A stretch of DNA of 64,000 bases from positions 1,116,001 to 1,180,000 of the forward strand of contig CP148265.1 of assembly GCA_045345765.1 (NCBI GenBank), written 5' to 3'. The position numbers were made by a program, and so were the translations under genes. The stretch is from JAOARY01 sp045345765. Lineage in GTDB: Bacteria; Bacillota; Clostridia; Peptostreptococcales; Peptostreptococcaceae. Every line of letters begins with the position of its first letter. Positions within the stretch are counted from its first letter, which is position 1. Below the pieces are notes generated by a model. It searched no databases. It worked only from the letters and a program-made list of their open reading frames with translations, and was not told the origin of the DNA. Positions 1-9,004 of the stretch are shown in pieces.

Positions 1-230
1 TCTGCAATATCTTCTCTTGCCATAGTTTCTATTTCACTACCAGCCTCATTTAGTTCTTCATCAATATCATTTATAGCTTCTGTCATCTTATCTAACTCTG
101 CTTGAATTTTTTTAGCGTCCTTATTACCAGCTTTTAAAAATTCTTCGACTTTTTCAATTTCAGCTTTAATTTTATCAACTAAGTAATTTGGAAAATAATC
201 ATCTTTGTACATCATATCTAATCTATGCAT
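1..230 (-). CDS. DUF5713 family protein, C-terminus cut by window edge
   Basis: The reading frame starts at ATG 230, just after a GGGGTGG ribosome binding site at 234-240, and runs off the left edge without a stop. The visible 76 residues are acidic and helical, with the segments MMYKDDYFPNYLVDKIK and INDIDEELNEAGSEIE. This pattern matches my memory of the DUF5713 family, small cytosolic proteins of unknown function. No neighbour on the same strand is visible, so nothing can be said about its operon. The family call rests on recall of the consensus; the existence of the gene is well supported. Confidence 0.7.
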   Translation of the reverse strand, partial: MHRLDMMYKDDYFPNYLVDKIKAEIEKVEEFLKAGNKDAKKIQAELDKMTEAINDIDEELNEAGSEIETMAREDIA

Positions 231-395
231 AATCCACCCCTTATTTACTTATTTCTATTATCATATCGGCATTTATATTATCCTCTTAATATCTGATATA
301 TCTATCATTCTTAGATGTATAAAAATATCTTATTTGATATATTTTTAATTTATATTTATAATTTAATTAAAAATATATTTATTGGGGAGGATTTT

Positions 396-1127
396 ATGTT
401 TGACTCAAATTTTTCAAATGCAGTTAATATAATAGATAAATCTGTAAGCAAAACAGGGGCTATTTTTGAGGTTATGCAATACAAAAGACCTAGATATGGT
501 GGCTCTCCATTAAGACAAATTCGTATCAAACTTAATAATAGTGGTTTTTTGGCTCAACCTAAAGATTTACAATTTATGAAAGGTCCTATTCATATTGGAA
601 CTAAAAAAACTACTTCTAATTTTGTAGGATCAATGGGAACTGGGGAACGCTCTTTTACATCACATTATTCTGGCAAAACTGGTGAAGTATATTTAGACCC
701 GTCATATAAACATTTTTATATGATTGAATTATTAGATGAATCCATAATACTTGGTGATGGAATGTTTTATTGTTGTGAAGATAGTATAGTTCTTTCTGTA
801 CACACTAATAAGGATTTTTCTGTAGGATTTTTTAAAGGTGATGGTTTTAGACAACCTAAATTAAGTGGTACTGGAATTGCAATATTAGAAAGTAATGTAC
901 CATTTGAAGAAGTGCTTATATATCCGTTAAATAATGAGACCCTTAGCATAGATGGTAGTTTTGCAATTCTTATAAGAGGTGATATAGATATCAAAGTAGA
1001 AAAATCTAAAAATGAGGGTTTTTTAAGTATCTATAGCGGTACTGGAGAGGTTTGGATTGCTCCAACAAAATACAATCCAGTATCAAAACTAGATATGAAT
1101 ACTAATTACAATCAAACAAATGATTAA
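396..1127 (+). CDS. AIM24 family protein
   Basis: A 243-residue protein of the AIM24 (TIGR00266/DUF124) beta-sandwich family. Glycine-rich strands typical of the family are visible, such as GTKKTTSNFVGSMGTGERSF and GEVYLDPSYKHF, and a late GTGEVWIAPT. There is no signal peptide or membrane segment, so it is likely cytosolic; the bacterial role is not established. An in-frame ATG lies further upstream at 315, but a clear GGGGAGG site at 384-390 sits just before ATG 396, so this start was chosen. It stands alone, flanked by genes on the other strand, and ends at a long hairpin. Confidence 0.85.
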   Translation: MFDSNFSNAVNIIDKSVSKTGAIFEVMQYKRPRYGGSPLRQIRIKLNNSGFLAQPKDLQFMKGPIHIGTKKTTSNFVGSMGTGERSFTSHYSGKTGEVYLDPSYKHFYMIELLDESIILGDGMFYCCEDSIVLSVHTNKDFSVGFFKGDGFRQPKLSGTGIAILESNVPFEEVLIYPLNNETLSIDGSFAILIRGDIDIKVEKSKNEGFLSIYSGTGEVWIAPTKYNPVSKLDMNTNYNQTND

Positions 1128-1206
1128 GAAATAAACCTAATTTCCAATGTGAATATTAAAATTTTTTCAAAATATATGAAAATAATAAGCTAGATAAAAA
1201 ACAAAA

Positions 1207-1294
1207 GGGATTGTCGCTTAAAAAAATAGAATAATATATTTATTACAATTAAAAACAAATATATTATTCTATTTTTTCTTAGAGCAATAATCCC
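1207..1294. terminator. Long imperfect hairpin between convergent genes, likely bidirectional terminator
   Basis: The arm starting GGGATTGT at 1207 pairs with the arm ending ATAATCCC at 1294. A 20-base AT core (AAATAGAATAATATAT with its complement) encloses a short loop. The stem of nearly 40 bp is longer than usual terminators. It lies between the convergent AIM24 and MarR genes and resembles the hairpins at 17533, 48385 and 63761. Confidence 0.6.
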
Positions 1295-1345
1295 AATCTC
1301 TTTTTAATAAATTCTTTACTTATACATTTAATCTTAACTATAACT

Positions 1346-1792
1346 TTAATTTGATAACTTTTCTTTGTAATCGTCTATTAATTCATCCAAAAATCTAGAT
1401 ATTATTTTATGTTCACAATCATCAAATTTATCAAATATAAGTTTATCTCTATTTATACTTTCTTCATGTACTAATTTATGCTTTTTAAATATTTCTCTAC
1501 CTTTTTTAGTGAGCCTAAAATATTTTTCTTTCTTATTTCCTTCTATTTGATAAGATTCTATATAGGATTTATCAATAAGTTTTTTAGTTATTTTTGTAAC
1601 TCCACCCTTTGTTATTTTTAAAAACTGTGTAATTTTAGTTACATTTGGCTCTTTTGTTTTTCCAATATAGTCAATAGCATGTACTTCATTGATTCCAAGT
1701 CCCTTATAATTCTTAGAAAAACTACTTTTATTAAACTCATCAAATAACTGGCTTAATTCTATTATTTTATTTAATAATAACTCACTGTTCAA
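1346..1792 (-). CDS. MarR family winged-helix transcriptional regulator
   Basis: A 148-residue protein with MarR architecture: an N-terminal helix for dimerisation, a winged helix at about residues 40-105 (EPNVTKITQFLKITKGGVTKITKKLIDK as recognition region, RLTKKGREIFKKH as wing and following helix) and a C-terminal dimerisation helix. It starts at TTG 1792, with GGGAG about eight bases upstream. It follows the cyclase gene by 13 bases on the same strand, so the two are cotranscribed. Repeated sequences around the shared promoter at 2396-2440 suggest autoregulation. The ligand is unknown; the paired enzyme hints at a small aromatic or carboxylic compound. Confidence 0.85.
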   Translation of the reverse strand: MNSELLLNKIIELSQLFDEFNKSSFSKNYKGLGINEVHAIDYIGKTKEPNVTKITQFLKITKGGVTKITKKLIDKSYIESYQIEGNKKEKYFRLTKKGREIFKKHKLVHEESINRDKLIFDKFDDCEHKIISRFLDELIDDYKEKLSN

Positions 1793-1805
1793 CTTAAAAA
1801 CTCCC

Positions 1806-2375
1806 TTATATATCTAATAGTATTCTAGTAGATAAGCCTGTGCAAAAAGGATTTTCTATCCACAAAGTATAAGCATCTACTTTCCTATTTATTTTACCAT
1901 CAAGCGCTTTTAAGTCCAAATTTTCTATTACATATACCTTGTTTTCTTCTGCCTTTATATCTGCTTTAACATGTTCCTTACCTCTTCTTATACCTGCAAA
2001 ATCAACACCTATAAAAGCAATTTCTTTAGAAATCAAATAATCTATAAGTTCTAAACTCAATTGATGATGGTTATTTACATATACATCAGAACCATATTCA
2101 TATAACTCTTGAATATTTGATCTAAATATCACAAAATCATTTTTTTGAATATCTATGTTTTTTGTAATTTCCATCCCTACTTCTTTATCTAAGTCATAAT
2201 TTGAACAATCAATTATTATTGCCTTTGTTTTAAAATAATCTAGTGGTACATCAGTTTTTTTGTAAACATCTATATGTGTCCCTATATGACCTTGTTTAGC
2301 TAATTTGTTATCAGTACTCTCTAACCACTCAAAAACCTTATTATCTTTTTTTAATTTCATCGTTATATCTAACAT
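1806..2375 (-). CDS. Cyclase family protein (kynurenine formamidase-like metal-dependent hydrolase)
   Basis: A 189-residue protein with the metal-binding signature of the cyclase family (PF04199), GHIGTHID, at about residues 29-36, and later family patterns (GVDFAGIRRGKEH, ENLDLKAL). Family members include kynurenine formamidase and other hydrolases or cyclases that use a divalent metal; the substrate here cannot be told. It has no signal peptide. Its ATG at 2375 follows a GGAGCG site. It is the first gene of a two-gene operon with the MarR regulator downstream, under a consensus promoter with duplicated operator-like boxes. Confidence 0.82.
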   Translation of the reverse strand: MLDITMKLKKDNKVFEWLESTDNKLAKQGHIGTHIDVYKKTDVPLDYFKTKAIIIDCSNYDLDKEVGMEITKNIDIQKNDFVIFRSNIQELYEYGSDVYVNNHHQLSLELIDYLISKEIAFIGVDFAGIRRGKEHVKADIKAEENKVYVIENLDLKALDGKINRKVDAYTLWIENPFCTGLSTRILLDI

Positions 2376-2395
2376 ATTATCGCTCCTTTAAAATA

Positions 2396-2440
2396 GTTTC
2401 CTTGTTAACAATATTATTTCATTTTTGTTTCCTTGTCAAC
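2396..2440 (-). promoter_or_regulatory. Promoter of the cyclase-marR operon with duplicated operator boxes
   Basis: Reading leftwards, TTGACA (2434-2439), a 17-base spacer and TAATAT (2411-2416) form a near-consensus promoter. A 14-base direct repeat, GTTGACAAGGAAAC at 2427-2440 and GTTAACAAGGAAAC at 2396-2409, overlaps the -35 box and follows the -10 box at a period of 31 bp. The second copy contains the perfect palindrome TTGTTAACAA. The likely reader is the MarR protein encoded downstream; that link is inference. Confidence 0.75.
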
Positions 2441-2555
2441 TATTTTTCCGTATTTTTATTTCAATTTTCTTAAATTTATTCTAAACACCTTGTATTTTTG
2501 TGAATTCAAATTAAAATATATTTGTACATATAAAAATTTATACAGGAGGTTTTTT

Positions 2556-3434
2556 ATGAAAAAAATATTAAAAAGAAGTGGATTACTATTATCTATAACT
2601 ATGATTTTATTAGGAAGTGTTTGGGGTTTGGATTATAAGTACATAAAAAATTATTCTTTTGCCCAAGAAAATTTAATCACTATGACAAATGAAGATTTAA
2701 AGTTATTTTTAAAAAATAATAAAGATATGTCCTACACTAGAATATTTGATTATCAAGAAACAACAAAATCTAATATGAATGATGAATTTAAATTTGAATT
2801 AAATGAATATAAAAAAATTCTCTTAAAGGTAGATACTTATAATAGTATAGGCGAATTGCAATTAGAAATAAGAAAGGATGATAATACTCTTATCTTTTCT
2901 CAAAACACAAAAACTTTGACAAGAGATAATTATATAGGTATTGATAAAGGAAAATATAAACTTAGTGTAAAAACAGGCATTCAAGGTTTTGCAAAAATAG
3001 CATTAGAAATTCCTAAAGATAATGACTATATGAAAATGACTACTATTGATCTTGATAATGATGGATTATCTGATGATTTAGAAAAAATATTAAAAACAAA
3101 TCCTAATATAATAGATACTGATGGTGATGGTCTTAGCGATTATATGGAAGTCTATAAATATAAAACAAATCCACTAAAAAATGATAGTGATAATGATGGT
3201 ATTATGGATAACGATTGGAATGAAAGAAGAGAATATACATACACATTAAAATCAACAGTAGATATAAAACCAAATGCAAATACTTTTAATCTAAATGATT
3301 TTTATAAAGATTATAAAAAATTAAAAACATTAGAAGATGGCTTTGTAAGATATGAAATGATAGTTTATCCATTTGCAACAAAAGACGCTAGCGTAAGAAC
3401 ACTTATTATTAAAGAACAAGAAGCTAAAAATTAA
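2556..3434 (+). CDS. Secreted protein with thrombospondin type 3-like calcium-binding repeats
   Basis: A 292-residue exported protein. It starts at ATG 2556 directly after AGGAGG, which rules out the longer in-frame extension. An N-terminal hydrophobic segment (about residues 8-25) acts as signal peptide or anchor. Residues of about 60-160 look like a beta-sandwich (pre-peptidase or sugar-binding-like). Then come three DxDxDG loops: DLDNDGLSDDLE, DTDGDGLSDYME and DSDNDGIMDND, the usual calcium-binding TSP3 form. The C-terminal 90 residues have no recognised domain. A hairpin at 3468 ends the unit. Role unknown; probably cell-surface. Confidence 0.75.
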   Translation: MKKILKRSGLLLSITMILLGSVWGLDYKYIKNYSFAQENLITMTNEDLKLFLKNNKDMSYTRIFDYQETTKSNMNDEFKFELNEYKKILLKVDTYNSIGELQLEIRKDDNTLIFSQNTKTLTRDNYIGIDKGKYKLSVKTGIQGFAKIALEIPKDNDYMKMTTIDLDNDGLSDDLEKILKTNPNIIDTDGDGLSDYMEVYKYKTNPLKNDSDNDGIMDNDWNERREYTYTLKSTVDIKPNANTFNLNDFYKDYKKLKTLEDGFVRYEMIVYPFATKDASVRTLIIKEQEAKN

Positions 3435-3467
3435 TAAAAATCTAAATATATTTTGATATAAATATTT

Positions 3468-3531
3468 AAGGGCTTTAACATTAGAAAATCTATTAAAACA
3501 TAAAATATCATTGTTGTTAAAGCTCCTTTTT
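3468..3531. terminator. Terminator hairpin
   Basis: AAGGGCTTTAACA at 3468-3480 pairs with TGTTAAAGCTCCTTTTT ending near 3531, followed by T-rich sequence. It serves the calcium-repeat gene and, read the other way, the pseudogene on the minus strand. Confidence 0.6.
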
Positions 3532-3534
3532 GTA

Positions 3535-3709
3535 TTAGATTTCTCCTCTAGTCTTCAAATATTTTATTATGCTTTCTTCATTCAAAAAATGAGGGCTATG
3601 TCTTATTTGTTCTAACCCAAGTCTATATTTATTTAAATCTTCATATAATAAAAATTAAATACTACAAAATAAGCAAAATCCCAAATTTGAATAATTTTTT
3701 ATTATCCAT
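3535..3709 (-). pseudogene. Internally deleted paralogue of the 4298-4903 gene
   Basis: Starting at ATG 3709, after an AGGGGGAG site, translation gives MDNKKLFKFGILLIL then a stop. This is almost the N-terminus of the neighbouring gene at 4298-4903 (MNNKKLFKFGMLLII). After a gap the frame resumes with NEESIIKYLKTRGEI and a stop at 3535-3537, matching that gene's C-terminus (NEADIIKYLKTKGAF). About 150 codons in between are gone. It is therefore the remnant of a tandem duplicate whose ribosome binding site survives. Confidence 0.8.
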
Positions 3710-3735
3710 AAACTCCCCCTCTTTACCCTAAAACA

Positions 3736-4296
3736 CTAAATACTTTTTGCTTCATCGAATTTCACTTTTCTAGTTTGACTTAATACACCTAACAAACAAA
3801 TTAGTATAAGTATTGATAACGGCCATACAACAAAAGTTAGGTATAATTTATTAAAAAACATAATGAAATTAATAAGAATTATATTTATAAATTCCATTAT
3901 AAGATATAGTGTCTGGTTCAATTTTGTATCTGATGCTAATTCATCTAAATCATTTTCATTATAATATTCAATTATTGCTTCAAAAATATAATAAAAAGCA
4001 ATCATTCCTAATGTATTCATCATAACCATATATGTCCCTGTTAGCATTGTATCTATAATTTTTATACTATTTATATATTCAAAAATATCACTTAATATAT
4101 ATGCTAAAAATAGTACAAAACTTATATTTTTAGCTTTTTTAAAACTATCTATTTCGCTTATTTTACTTATTTCACTAAGCCCTAAAAATATTAATAAAGC
4201 ACCTAAAAATCCTGGTAATATTCTTATCCCACCTATATTAATGCTAAAAGAAATTATTAAAAAGCCATAAAATATATTATCAAAACCTTTTTTCAT
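3736..4296 (-). CDS. Multi-pass membrane protein of unknown function
   Basis: A 186-residue hydrophobic protein with about five to six predicted membrane segments, including FYGFLIISFSINIGGIRILP near the N-terminus and FVVWPLSILILICLLGVL near the C-terminus. I recognise no family. Its ATG at 4296 is separated by one base from the stop of the upstream gene (4298-4903), so the two are translationally linked. The pair was apparently once part of a longer tandem array, because a decayed copy of the upstream gene follows immediately. Confidence 0.6.
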   Translation of the reverse strand: MKKGFDNIFYGFLIISFSINIGGIRILPGFLGALLIFLGLSEISKISEIDSFKKAKNISFVLFLAYILSDIFEYINSIKIIDTMLTGTYMVMMNTLGMIAFYYIFEAIIEYYNENDLDELASDTKLNQTLYLIMEFINIILINFIMFFNKLYLTFVVWPLSILILICLLGVLSQTRKVKFDEAKSI

Positions 4297-4297
4297 T

Positions 4298-4903
4298 TTA
4301 GAATGCCCCCTTAGTTTTTAGATATTTTATTATATCTGCTTCATTATAAAATTCATTTCTATAATTTATATCTTCATTATCATCCTCATAATTATCTTCA
4401 TCCGCACAAATTATGATTTTACCTAGTTCAACTTTTACCTTACTCTCATCATCAAATGTTACAGTAGCATTATTTAATAAAAAATCATCTGACCATTTTG
4501 TAGAATCTATATAAAGTCTTAGATATATACCGTTTAGTACCTTACTTCCATAAATCTCTTCTTCTGTATAAGTAAACCCCTCAAAATCATATGTTTCTCC
4601 TTTTCGATGTTCTTTTTCTTGTCCTTTAAACGCCCTTTTATATGGTGTTTCTATATTTATATAATCTATATTTTTTAGTTCTTCAAATTCAATATTTTTA
4701 ACTCGTCTTTTGTCATTTATATCTGTTATATATACTAGATTCATTATGTGCTTTTCGTCAGCCCTATTATCAATTTCTATGATTCTATGTGTTTTTAAAA
4801 ATAATGGTTCTTTTAGCCTTGTTGATAAACTGTAATAAATTGATGATATATAAACTGCAATTATAAGTAGCATCCCAAATTTAAACAATTTTTTATTATT
4901 CAT
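4298..4903 (-). CDS. Membrane-anchored extracytoplasmic protein of unknown function
   Basis: A 201-residue protein with one N-terminal membrane anchor (about residues 8-28) and a soluble, charged, probably extracellular domain. An acidic stretch near residues 165-180 (ADEDNYEDDNEDI) precedes the C-terminal helix. The start ATG 4903 follows AGGGGGA. It is coupled to the membrane protein downstream, and a truncated paralogue lies beyond that at 3535-3709. No family is recognised. Confidence 0.6.
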   Translation of the reverse strand: MNNKKLFKFGMLLIIAVYISSIYYSLSTRLKEPLFLKTHRIIEIDNRADEKHIMNLVYITDINDKRRVKNIEFEELKNIDYINIETPYKRAFKGQEKEHRKGETYDFEGFTYTEEEIYGSKVLNGIYLRLYIDSTKWSDDFLLNNATVTFDDESKVKVELGKIIICADEDNYEDDNEDINYRNEFYNEADIIKYLKTKGAF

Positions 4904-4993
4904 AAAAAATCCCCCTGTTTATTTTTTAATCTCTAATGCTTTTATTTAATAACCCTTTTAGATATTTTTGTGATTTTAATTTTATTTATATTT

Positions 4994-5824
4994 TTATTTG
5001 TTTAACCAAGTCTTTATCATTGTTCCTGTTAATGATTTTTGATTTATATCAAGTGAACTTATTTCCTCTTTTGTCATCCATCTAGCTTCACTTAATTCCT
5101 CTTCATCAAGATTTATAACATCTGATCCATCTAATTTTGCAAAATACCCCATCAGTAGACCATTTGATTTGCCCCAAGGTTGACTTTTAAAATACACTAT
5201 ATCCTTAATATTTACTCCAACTTCTTCTTTTACCTCTCTTCTTACCGCTTGTTCTACAGTTTCCCCAATTTCAATAAACCCAGCGATTAACGCGTAGTTT
5301 TTGAATGCTCTTCCATTATATTTTGTCAAAAGCAGTCTATCATCATGTTCCACACCAACAATTACAGATGGGGCTATTTGAGGGTAGAATATTTCGTTAC
5401 ATGATTTGCAAATTTTTGCTCGTTCATCTGTTTTGATATCTAATTTATTTCCACAAGCACCACAATATCTGCTCTTTTTGTTCCATAAAAAAATATGACT
5501 TGCATTCATCAAAATATAAGCATCATCGCTATCTATATTATTTAAATAATTAAAGCTTCTTATTTCTTCAAAGTCATTGGTAAGTTCAATGTTTTGTTTG
5601 TAAATATAATATGTTTTTGAAAATACTCTAAATCCATATAAGAAATCTTCTTTTTTAAATTCTAATTTATCTTTTAGTTCTTCTAAGGTATAAAATACTT
5701 TGTCTTCCTTTGTATATCTTAAATAGTTTCCCTTTGTTGAAAATATTATTACATAATCATTTTCTTTGATTTCTTCGTTCTTGTATGCAATATCCATATC
5801 AAATTCTAAATTCTTTTGAAACAT
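4994..5824 (-). CDS. nudC: NAD(+)/NADH diphosphatase, NudC-type Nudix hydrolase
   Basis: A 276-residue NudC-type protein. In order: an N-terminal domain, a four-cysteine zinc ribbon (CGACGNKL ... CKSC, about residues 118-138), and a Nudix domain with the Nudix box GFIEIGETVEQAVRREVKEE at about 180-200, followed by the subfamily motif SQPWG. The family cleaves NAD(H) to NMN(H) and AMP, and NudC removes NAD caps from RNA. It is the last gene of a minus-strand operon after yjbQ and the PLD-helicase gene (26-base gap), which places NAD metabolism or RNA decapping beside nucleic-acid processing. Confidence 0.9.
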   Translation of the reverse strand: MFQKNLEFDMDIAYKNEEIKENDYVIIFSTKGNYLRYTKEDKVFYTLEELKDKLEFKKEDFLYGFRVFSKTYYIYKQNIELTNDFEEIRSFNYLNNIDSDDAYILMNASHIFLWNKKSRYCGACGNKLDIKTDERAKICKSCNEIFYPQIAPSVIVGVEHDDRLLLTKYNGRAFKNYALIAGFIEIGETVEQAVRREVKEEVGVNIKDIVYFKSQPWGKSNGLLMGYFAKLDGSDVINLDEEELSEARWMTKEEISSLDINQKSLTGTMIKTWLNK

Positions 5825-5850
5825 AAAAACATCTCCTCTAGTTTGCTATT

Positions 5851-8800
5851 TTATATTACATCAACTATTTTATTTGATTTTTTAAATAAAAATACAGGGA
5901 TCTTTTCTTCCAACTCCCATGTAATACTAATCGGTTTAGAACCTTTATGTGCTACATAATTAGCCTTTCCTAAAAAATAAAATGGTGATGTTATTCCATA
6001 TTCACTCTTATTTTCTCTTACAAAAATACATACTTTATTATTATTCTTTCTTTGATTTATATATCTCTTACCAGTTTCAGATATATCTGATGTTCTACTT
6101 TGAGACTGCCAATGAAATATTTTTTGACTTATTGCATAATCATCATATGAAGTAGAATCGCTAAAATGTTTGCTTGATTTATTTATTGTTATAAAAAATA
6201 AATCGGTATCTTTTTCTTTAACATGGTATACACCTTCTCTAAAAGGCTTCTTCCTATCTACAGTATGGACTCCAAATGCAGATAATATCTGGTCTTTATT
6301 ATACTTACTATAAAGCTGTAAAGGACAGTCATACAAAAGCGCTACATCCTTTTGAACAAAATCTATATTAGCTCTATTGTATTTTAGTATTTCAATAATT
6401 TCTTTTAATAAAATCTCATTATTATTTTTTAATCTATTTAAATAAAAAAGCAAATCTCCATTTGGACTTGTATTCCAAATTGTGTAGTGAAACATTATTA
6501 ACATCAGTTTTTCTTCATTATTTAAATCATCCAAACTATAACTATCTTTCTTTAAAAATTCCAATAAAAAATTTATAAACTTAATAGAATCTATATGTAT
6601 TACTTTTTTTAAGGCTGATTTTAATTTTTTTTCGTCATCAAGTTTATAATCTCTATTTTGACTTTCTAAATAACATAATTCATAGAATGAAGTTGTTTTA
6701 TATATTTGTTCTAATTTTAAATTATAATGATCTAAAAAATTCTTTAGGTTTAATTCCTTATTAGTTTCATGAGAAAAATTTCTAATCATCTTTCTTAAAT
6801 TAGTTTTATTTGCATAAGTGTTCTTTATATTTGTTAATATATACTCTTTGGCTTTTCTCTCAAGATGTATATAACAACCTTTTGGCAATGTTGGAAACTC
6901 ATTTTCAATTTCTTCTTTTAGATTATTATTAGTTTTTCCAATCAATCTCCTTAACTTTGTCCTATAATCAAAACGCTTATTGGCTTGCCCTACAAAATCA
7001 AATACAGTCAAAACATCTTTGTCTTCTGATAATCTAAGACCTCTACCCAATTGTTGAATAAATACTGTTGATGACTCTGTAGGTCTTAAAAATAATACAG
7101 TATTTATTTCTTTTATATCAACACCTTCATTGTATAAATCAACCACAAAAATAAACTTTATTTCACCTTTTATAAGTTTTTGCTTTGCACTTTCTCTTAT
7201 TTCATTATCTGAATTTGAATCTAAATTTATTGAAGGTATATTTCTCTTATTAAAATAATTAGACATGTATTTTGCATGTTCTTTACTAACACAAAACCCT
7301 ATACCTTTTACATTTTGTATATCATTTATATATTTATCTATCTCTTTTAATATAAGACTTGCTCTTTTATCATTTCCAGTAAGTACATTATTAAGTTCAT
7401 TAATATCATATCCGCCTCTACTCCATTTAACATTAGATAAATCAACACTATCAGTCAGCCCAAAATAATGAAATGGACATAGTAAATTTCTATCAATAGC
7501 TTCATGAAGCCTTATTTCATAAGCGATTCTATCATTAAAATAACTTAATATATCCTTTCCATCCATTCTTTCTGGTGTAGCTGTAAGTCCAAGCAAAATC
7601 TTAGGTTCAAAATGATTTATAAGATTATCATATGAAATTGCACATCCATGATGAGTCTCATCAAGCACTATATAATCAAAATGACCTTTATCAAATTCCA
7701 AATATTTTTGATTATTATTTAAAGTTTGAATTGATGCAAATATATGATTTGATTGTGTTGGTTTATAATTAGCTACCCATAAGTCACCAAAGTTTTGATC
7801 TTTTAATATTCCTCTAAAAGTCTCTATACTTTGTTCCAAAATCTCTTTTCTATGTGCTAAAAATAAACATTTTGCATCTTTATTTTCTTTGTAATATCTT
7901 TTGAAATCAAACGCCGATATAACTGTTTTTCCTGTTCCAGTAGCTGCAACTATAAGGTTTTTGTGAGAATTATATATATCTCTTTCTACTTCTAATCTAT
8001 CTAATATAGTTTGTTGGTATGCATATGGTCTTATATCAAAATAAAACGCTGAATTTATTGTATTTCTAATAGATTCTTGACCTAATGACTCTTTTAATTT
8101 CTTGCTGTGGTTTAAATTATTTATATCAAAAAACTCAAATTCACTTGAATTCCAATATGTTTCAAATGTTATTTTGTATTTTTCCATAACATCTTTAGAT
8201 GTATATTCTGATATCTTCAAATTCCATTCAGTACCTTCAACCAAAGCTGATTTTGATATATTTGATGAGCCTATATAAGCTGTACTAAATCCTGTTTCTC
8301 TATGAAAATAGTAAGCCTTTGCATGTAATCTAGTTCTTTTTGTATCGTATGAAATTTTGATTTTGGTGTTTGGAAGTTCACTTAACATCTTTATAGCCTT
8401 AAAATCAGAAGCTCCCATATAAGATGTCGTTATTATTCTAAGCTCTTTTGTTTTTGTATGTTCTTTTAATGAATCCATCAGCAATCTAATTCCACTGTAT
8501 TTTATGAATGAAACCAGTAAATCTACCCTATCTGATGTTTTGATTTCTTTGTTCAACTCACTAAATACAGTTGGTTCAGAATTTGCCCCTGTAAATAATG
8601 AACTCTTAGCAATTGATGTAATTGGTTTTAATTTTTCTATATCTTTTAAATCTTTTTTTATAGGTGTTTTTTCAAATACTGCTTTTAACATATTATTATT
8701 TTCTATTTTGTAGTTTTTAAATTCCTCATCATCCACTAATTTAGAAAACTCATCAATAAGCTTATTTGCAATATTAACTTGAGTTACTAAGTCTTCTTCT

Positions 8801-8982
8801 TTTGATTTAAAATAATTAAGTCCTTTTTTAAAAACATAGGAAAGATATGTAGATAATACAGCACTTGAATCATTAGTATTTACCTTGTCTTTGTATACAT
8901 CAATTTCATTAGAATTGTTTTTGATTTCTTCATTTATTTTTTTATTTATAATTTGTTCATAAAATCCTTTTTTTAGTTCCAT
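5851..8982 (-). CDS. PLD-like nuclease domain / DEAD-type helicase / DUF3427 fusion protein
   Basis: A 1043-residue superfamily II helicase. An N-terminal phospholipase-D-like domain carries a variant HKD motif (HAKAYYF ... IGSSNISKS, about residues 218-245). The helicase core follows with Walker A AATGTGKT near 346, motif II DETHH near 440, motif III GLTATP and motif VI QQLGRGLR. The C-terminus matches DUF3427 (HWQSQS, later DFxxG-like patterns). Proteins of this type occur in both repair and defence settings; the exact job is unknown. It starts at ATG 8982 after GGGGTGA, 22 bases after yjbQ and 26 bases before nudC. The classic HKD second-half residues should be checked for nuclease competence. 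Confidence 0.85.
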   Translation of the reverse strand: MELKKGFYEQIINKKINEEIKNNSNEIDVYKDKVNTNDSSAVLSTYLSYVFKKGLNYFKSKEEDLVTQVNIANKLIDEFSKLVDDEEFKNYKIENNNMLKAVFEKTPIKKDLKDIEKLKPITSIAKSSLFTGANSEPTVFSELNKEIKTSDRVDLLVSFIKYSGIRLLMDSLKEHTKTKELRIITTSYMGASDFKAIKMLSELPNTKIKISYDTKRTRLHAKAYYFHRETGFSTAYIGSSNISKSALVEGTEWNLKISEYTSKDVMEKYKITFETYWNSSEFEFFDINNLNHSKKLKESLGQESIRNTINSAFYFDIRPYAYQQTILDRLEVERDIYNSHKNLIVAATGTGKTVISAFDFKRYYKENKDAKCLFLAHRKEILEQSIETFRGILKDQNFGDLWVANYKPTQSNHIFASIQTLNNNQKYLEFDKGHFDYIVLDETHHGCAISYDNLINHFEPKILLGLTATPERMDGKDILSYFNDRIAYEIRLHEAIDRNLLCPFHYFGLTDSVDLSNVKWSRGGYDINELNNVLTGNDKRASLILKEIDKYINDIQNVKGIGFCVSKEHAKYMSNYFNKRNIPSINLDSNSDNEIRESAKQKLIKGEIKFIFVVDLYNEGVDIKEINTVLFLRPTESSTVFIQQLGRGLRLSEDKDVLTVFDFVGQANKRFDYRTKLRRLIGKTNNNLKEEIENEFPTLPKGCYIHLERKAKEYILTNIKNTYANKTNLRKMIRNFSHETNKELNLKNFLDHYNLKLEQIYKTTSFYELCYLESQNRDYKLDDEKKLKSALKKVIHIDSIKFINFLLEFLKKDSYSLDDLNNEEKLMLIMFHYTIWNTSPNGDLLFYLNRLKNNNEILLKEIIEILKYNRANIDFVQKDVALLYDCPLQLYSKYNKDQILSAFGVHTVDRKKPFREGVYHVKEKDTDLFFITINKSSKHFSDSTSYDDYAISQKIFHWQSQSRTSDISETGKRYINQRKNNNKVCIFVRENKSEYGITSPFYFLGKANYVAHKGSKPISITWELEEKIPVFLFKKSNKIVDVI

Positions 8983-9004
8983 AAAATCACCCCAAATAAA
9001 ATAC

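Noticed and set aside
8504..8713. Plus-strand frame of 69 residues within the helicase gene
   Set aside because: Antisense shadow of a complete helicase-DUF3427 reading frame.
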